From contig JAQTOL010000124.1 in the NCBI GenBank assembly GCA_028748945.1, positions 1-8,240 of the forward strand: a stretch of DNA of 8,240 nt. Direction: 5' to 3'. This document shows positions 1 through 5,700 of this stretch, piece by piece. Under the pieces are notes generated by a model. It made no database searches, was not told the origin of the DNA, and was given only the letters and a program-made list of their open reading frames with translations. Position 1 is the stretch's first letter. Each line of letters opens with the position of its first letter. The stretch is from Paludibacter sp. (GTDB lineage Bacteria > Bacteroidota > Bacteroidia > Bacteroidales > Paludibacteraceae). The translations under genes were made by a program, and so were the position numbers.

Positions 1-2708
1 TATTAGATCAAGAATTGGAGCAAGAAAAAGCTCTAAACAGATTAAAGTTAGCTAAGAAATTAGAGGAAGGAAAAGGTATTGCGGGTGAATTGCAAACTAA
101 TATAGCAAAGGGTGAAATAGACAAGGCATATCAAGGAGGATTTTTTGAAAGAACATTATTTGCACCGCTAAAACAACGCATGTATCAGTTATTTACTGCT
201 ACAGGAATAACTCCTGGATATGGTGCTCAAGCAGATCAACTTAATAGATTATTTAAATCTATAGGCGGAGCCAAAACGTCAGAAGAAGTTTCTTCTATTG
301 GTAATTTTGAATTGTCTATGATACAATCCGGTAAAAGATTTCCTGGTCTTGATGAGTCCGGGAGAAATAAACTTTGGTTATATGTGAAAGAATTAATAGA
401 TCAAAAACTTAGTACTATTTCCGGAGAGATAAATACTGCTACAACAAAATATTTTGAAGAAGATGTTGATGAAAAACTAAAATCTTTTCAAGGTCAAGGA
501 GCTAAAAAATTAGCGGAGGGAGTGAAGTATTTTAATGATCTAACCACAAAGATATCAGCCTATAATACTAATCCTAATGCTGTTATACAAGTAAGAGGGA
601 TGAATACTAAATTATCTGAATTATCTCCAGAAGAAAGAGATATTATGAAAAGATATGCTTCTGGTGCTGCCGGTAGATTGCAAGGAGAAGACTTCCAACA
701 GGAAGGTTTTGATAAAACTGCTTTACAAAAAGCATCTAAAGATAGAAGAACATGGTTAAGAGATAATTGGCTTAATCAATATTCGGCTATAAGCGAACAA
801 TTTCAAGAAGAATTAAACGCTATTAATGAGCAACAAATTCCGGCAGAAGAAAAGAGTAAAAAAATAGCCGAGTTAAAGAAAACAACTGCTGATATATACA
901 ATACATTTGCCGATAATTTAGAAGCGGCAATTAAAAAAACATATCCAACTAATCCTACTCCTACTGCAATAGAAGCAAATACTTTAACAAGAGCAAAAAA
1001 ACAAGGAGCTGCCGGAACAATAAACGAGATGTTGACTAAAACATTTACCGATAGTATAGCATCTTTTTCCGATAACTTAGAATTGACTGCCAAAGATGGT
1101 AAAGCCATTTTAGACGGTTGGAATAGAGAGTTTGAGGATTTTCGTATCAAAATGTTCGATATGTATAACATTGATATACGGAATAAAGATTCTTTAAATA
1201 TGTTGAACTTAGGTAATCTTAAAAATTTAAGGATCATTCAAGCGGGACAGACAAAAGGACTTGGTTTAACACAACAAGAAAATACTACATCAGCTCTATT
1301 AGAATATTTGGAAAAGAATACTTCTACTTTGAATGATCTTGATTCTCTTTTTAAGGATTCATTGGAACAAGGATTACAATTAAGTTCAAGTGGTAATACT
1401 TTCGGTATTTTGTTAAAAGGAATAAAAGATAAGTTAGAGAGTTCAACTACTGATGTATTGAAAGGAACTGAGTTCACTACTGATCTGGGAATAAAAGGAG
1501 TTTCGGATTTAGGACAGAGAACAATTAGTGGAATTCAGAATGTTTCTGAATCTATGAAATCTTATGCTGCCGGATTACCGGACAAGGAAAGAAAAATAGC
1601 AGAATTAAAAATAGATGAAATAACAAAACAACAAATATCTAAAGTTATTGATTCTTTAATAAAGGCACTTGAACAAGTTTTTCCCGAAGAAATAACAGGT
1701 ACTCCGGAACAACAAGGTTCCGTTAAATTAAATAAAGCTGATTTAATAAATAATTTGATTGCACAAAGGAATAAAAATCTTGCCGGTTCAACAACGGCAT
1801 CAAATAAATCCGGTCTTTTTAATTCTGAGCAAGACGAAAGAGAAGCTGAACAACAAATAAAAATTGTTCAAGATACTCTTGGTAAAATAAGTAATATTTA
1901 TAGTTTGTTTTATGCTAATCAAAAGCAAAAAGTCGAAGAGGAGGTTAATGCATGGAAAGAAGCGCAACAAGAGAAATTAGATACTGAACATCAAACTGCT
2001 TTATCATATGCAAGAACAACTAAACAAAAAGAAAACATTGACAAAGCGTATAAAAAGAAAGAGAAAGATTTAAATGATGCTGCTGATGCGGAAAAGTTAA
2101 ACCGGTTGAAAGCATGGTTTGAGTGGGAGAAACAAGTTAAAGTAGCTCAGGTTGGTGTTGACGCTGCTGCTGCTATTGTAAATATGACAAGTTCACATAG
2201 TTCATTAATAGAGTTACTTGGGCCTGGTGCAATACCTTTTATCATAGCTGCTGAAAGTGCTTTGGCTATTGCTGAAATAGCGGCTATAGAAGGTCAAACA
2301 ATGCCTGCTGCTAAAGGATTTGAAACTGGTGGGTATACTGGTGATGGAGATAAAAAGAAAAAAGCTGGAATTGTACATAAACAAGAATTTGTAGTTAAAG
2401 CAAAACCAACTAAAAAGAATAGGTCTTTATTAGAAGCAATAAATGATGAAACATTTTCTGTTGATGATGTTATTGCAAAAGGTAATTCAAGTCTGGTAGG
2501 AAAAAATTCAATGCTTAATATTAGTAGAGATTATCAAGTATTAAATATTGTTAAAATGATAGATAACAAAAACAGCGAAGAAATAAAAAGTATGCATAAT
2601 ACTTTAAAAGAATATTTAGAGAAAGATAGAATCAATGCTATAGGTGATGACGCATGTAGAAGAATAGTTGGTATTGGAGTGAAAGGAACTCGTCAATATA
2701 AATTTTAA
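1..2708 (+). CDS. Phage tail tape measure protein, C-terminal part (5' end outside window)
   Basis: Tape measure proteins run inside the tail tube, set tail length and are released during DNA injection. The frame is open to the left edge: the first full codon is at 3 (Leu, then Asp-Gln-Glu), so the TTG at 15 is an internal Leu and the true start lies upstream. Numbering from codon 3, 901 residues are present. Most of it is polar, Lys/Glu/Gln-rich and probably helical. A charged, likely coiled-coil stretch covers about 640-725 and contains KQKVEEEVNAWKEAQQEK. An Ala-rich helix and the hydrophobic segment 740-762 (GPGAIPFIIAAESALAIAEI) follow, then GFETGGYTGDG from 772 and GIVHKQEFV. This hydrophobic helix plus Gly-rich GGYTG and G-VH--EFV ending is typical of tape measure C-termini, especially in Bacteroidota phages. 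The last ~100 residues are charged and not recognised. No lysozyme or peptidase motif is visible. The alternative, another long virion-interior protein, is less likely given the downstream tail-tip gene. Confidence 0.82.
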   Translation, partial: LDQELEQEKALNRLKLAKKLEEGKGIAGELQTNIAKGEIDKAYQGGFFERTLFAPLKQRMYQLFTATGITPGYGAQADQLNRLFKSIGGAKTSEEVSSIGNFELSMIQSGKRFPGLDESGRNKLWLYVKELIDQKLSTISGEINTATTKYFEEDVDEKLKSFQGQGAKKLAEGVKYFNDLTTKISAYNTNPNAVIQVRGMNTKLSELSPEERDIMKRYASGAAGRLQGEDFQQEGFDKTALQKASKDRRTWLRDNWLNQYSAISEQFQEELNAINEQQIPAEEKSKKIAELKKTTADIYNTFADNLEAAIKKTYPTNPTPTAIEANTLTRAKKQGAAGTINEMLTKTFTDSIASFSDNLELTAKDGKAILDGWNREFEDFRIKMFDMYNIDIRNKDSLNMLNLGNLKNLRIIQAGQTKGLGLTQQENTTSALLEYLEKNTSTLNDLDSLFKDSLEQGLQLSSSGNTFGILLKGIKDKLESSTTDVLKGTEFTTDLGIKGVSDLGQRTISGIQNVSESMKSYAAGLPDKERKIAELKIDEITKQQISKVIDSLIKALEQVFPEEITGTPEQQGSVKLNKADLINNLIAQRNKNLAGSTTASNKSGLFNSEQDEREAEQQIKIVQDTLGKISNIYSLFYANQKQKVEEEVNAWKEAQQEKLDTEHQTALSYARTTKQKENIDKAYKKKEKDLNDAADAEKLNRLKAWFEWEKQVKVAQVGVDAAAAIVNMTSSHSSLIELLGPGAIPFIIAAESALAIAEIAAIEGQTMPAAKGFETGGYTGDGDKKKKAGIVHKQEFVVKAKPTKKNRSLLEAINDETFSVDDVIAKGNSSLVGKNSMLNISRDYQVLNIVKMIDNKNSEEIKSMHNTLKEYLEKDRINAIGDDACRRIVGIGVKGTRQYKF

Positions 2709-2709
2709 T

Positions 2710-2714
2710 GAGGT
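2710..2714 (+). promoter_or_regulatory. Likely Shine-Dalgarno (GAGGT) for the tail-tip/fibre gene
   Basis: GAGGT lies directly after the tape measure stop (2706-2708), with 6 bases between it and the ATG at 2721. It is the only purine-rich site in the 12-base gap. An in-frame TAA at 2718-2720 abuts the ATG, so 2721 is the earliest possible start in this frame. The short gap and lack of promoter-like sequence suggest both genes share one transcript. Bacteroidota genes often lack Shine-Dalgarno sites, so use of this one is inferred, not shown. Confidence 0.55.
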
Positions 2715-2720
2715 AATTAA

Positions 2721-5700
2721 ATGGATTTTAAAATTTATTCAGCAACGTATAATCCTCCGGATTCCGGGATAAGCGGTTATAGCGGAATAAGCGGGACATC
2801 TTGGAGTGCATGGACTGAATGGACTGAGTGGTGTATATCAAAAGGAAAACTATCTAAAAAGATAGAGAGTGACAACCCAGGGGAAGCGGGAGCTATAGTT
2901 CTTGATAATGTCAATATGACATTTTATTTCCGTCCATCTATTAAAGGGTCTGACGGAACAAGAACTAATCCAGTATATACTTTCTTTAATGCAAATATGG
3001 ATGCAATGCCCAGAGTTATGATAAAAATAACGGCAGTGCAAAATGGTGAAACAGAAAAACAAATATTCATAGGAATGATAGATTTTAGTTCTATTACTTA
3101 CCCGGTAGTTAATGATGGTAATGGTGAATATATAACTACTATAAGTTTTGATGTAGTAGAAAAATTAGGAGCCTTTACAATAATAAGTGCCGATACAAAT
3201 CAAAGGAGTACGGATGGAAGTACTTCTTTTGAGGCTTTATTTTATGATAGAATGTGTACTAAATATCCGGGTGGTAGTGGTATATCAAAAGTTTATTTTA
3301 ATAGAGAATATCCCGGTATTCTTGAAATAAATACAGCATTTAGAATTAAAATATCTTTCCAAACAACCGGGGGTGACTGGGTTAGTGGATGTGGAAGTGA
3401 TGGGGTAAATGATATTCCTCTTGTAAAAACGGGAGAAACAATTATCATAAGAGATATCCCTTATTATGTAATTTATTCTGATTTACAAAATTTGGTTTCG
3501 GGTATTTATGATACATATGCTTATTTAGCAATACCTAATTCTCCTGTAGATGTTCCTCAATATGTTTTAGAAGATAGTGTATTTAAATATTTGGATTCTG
3601 ATGGTGTTGTACATGATGATGATCTAGTTAAACTATATGATTCTACATATTATGATTCTGCGGAAAATTATATATGTAAACTTACAGCAGGCTGGGTAGT
3701 TGGTTTTGATGCATTAAAAATATTGAAAAAGATGTATGAGTTTAGGTGGGGAGATATTACAGTAATAAATCACTTGTTTGATTCCGGAGGGAATTTAATT
3801 TCTGAATTTATTTTACCTGCTGATTATGGTAATGTTCTTTATGATGAATACCCATTAGGGAAAGAGGTTTTTGATGCTGTGGTAGAGTTGACACAGACCA
3901 TTGATTGTTATTTGTATACGGATGCAGATGGTAATATTGTAATGGAAAATAAAAATTATATAAATGAAAAAGCGGCATCTGTTACTATACCGGAACAGTA
4001 TTTAAAGATAATGACTAAGAATTTTTTCTGGGATAAACTTGTAGACTATGTTGAAGTAACTGTAAATAGCTGGATAAGAAATTCTGACAATACCGATTAC
4101 TTAGATGGATTAGGAATAGCTTCAATAAGAGCTAATATAAAACCAAGAAATAAATTAACCAAAACAGTTATTGTGGACTCTGCTAGACTGGCTGCTGCTG
4201 GGATAACAGTAGATTCTTCAGGTAATTTAGTTTTATCCGGTTATACTGATCCGGATTCAAATGTTAATAATGCTAATATATTAAATGCGTATGGAAATGG
4301 AATAGCACTAGAGAAATTACAATTTTATGGAGCGAGACGAAGCAGTTATATTATTCCGCTCGTATTAATAGATTGGGATATGCTTGACTGGACATTGTTG
4401 GATATTTTTAACTATAACTCTACTGACTTCTTTTTGGTATCAATTGATTACGACTTAGATAATAAAAGCGGAGAAATAGTTCCGGTAGAAAAAAATGGTG
4501 TGTTAGAATATTCTGTGGATAACATAATAAATACAAAAAGTGATGACACATATGTTGGTGGTTCTGGAGGTAGTATTAGTGTGATTTCAAGCGGTAGTTC
4601 CGGTGGAGTATCAGATACAACAGGTATGCAGTCTTTCATGGATACAACATATAAACAGAAACAATTGCGTATTGAGGCAAGTGGGGGGACAGTTGGAGGG
4701 GATGTTGTAAATTCAATAAAAAGAGAGCATGATAATGAAATTCTTCAGAATAGATTTGAGTTTATTAATGTATATACAGTTGATTCTGTAAATTATGATG
4801 GTACATTATTAATGGGGGCGAAGGACGAAACAGAATATAGGTTTGAAACAACTTCGCCTATGTTTACTTTTGATAAATGTATTACGATAGAGCAAGATTC
4901 AAGTACAAATAGTGTATTTTTTAGACTGGATAACAAAGAAAGCGGTGGAAAAATATGGCAAATAAATAATCATAATGTATCGGAAGGGAGCCAATTAAGT
5001 ATAGGTAATTATACAGATTCATTATTTGATTTATTTAATATAAGTCCAACCGGTAAAATAGGTTTATTAACATCTACTCCTACGAATGATCTATCTTTTG
5101 GAAATTCAGCAAATAGAAAAATGTGGATTGAAAATTCCGGTGCGAACACAGTTGGAAGAGATTTAACTGTTGCTGCCGGTAGTACTATAAGTGGAACTAA
5201 TATTGCCGGAGGTAATTTAATATTACAGTCCGGATTAGGAACCGGTATTGGGGCAAGTGCAATATTTTTTCAGACTGGAACTACTTTAGGTTCCGGTAGT
5301 ACTTTGCAAACAATGTCCACTAAGATGACGATATTAGGAGATGGTTCAGTTGGCATTGGGACGACAACGCCGGAAGGAAGTTTGCATGTGATGACTGCGA
5401 CGGCGGGAACGGTAACAGCAGATTCAAATGCCGATAACTTGATAGTTGAAAACAGTGGAAATTCTGGCATAAGTATTTTATCTCCCGACGCAAGCGATTC
5501 AAGAATAGTTTTTGGTTCTCCTTCCGATAGTACTGGAGGGCAGATTAATTGGGACTATACAACAAAGGTATTTAGCGCAGGTTCAACAATCACCGGAGGA
5601 ATAACAAGGTTATTTTATGATAATGCTTCTGAAGGATTGAGAATAAATAATCTAGGCAGCGTCGGTATCGGGACAATCGATTTAGATGGTACTCCGGCAA

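Noticed and set aside
803..1237. Open frame of 144 codons on the minus strand, and the adjoining one at 1238-1477
   Set aside because: Both lie opposite the tape measure frame. They are shadows of its AT-rich codons, with no ribosome binding site and no recognisable product.
2220..2288. Possible transmembrane helix in the tape measure protein (GPGAIPFIIAAESALAIAEI region)
   Set aside because: It contains Glu residues and sits at the usual C-terminal hydrophobic helix of tape measure proteins. It may touch membrane during injection but does not make this a membrane protein.
2708..2716. ATG AGG TAA overlapping the tape measure stop
   Set aside because: It is a two-codon frame formed by chance; the GAGGT inside it serves better as the ribosome binding site for the ATG at 2721.
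2802..2834. Thrombospondin type 1 repeat
   Set aside because: Only the W-x-x-W-x-x-W-C stretch matches. The rest of the domain, with its paired cysteines and Arg layers, is absent.
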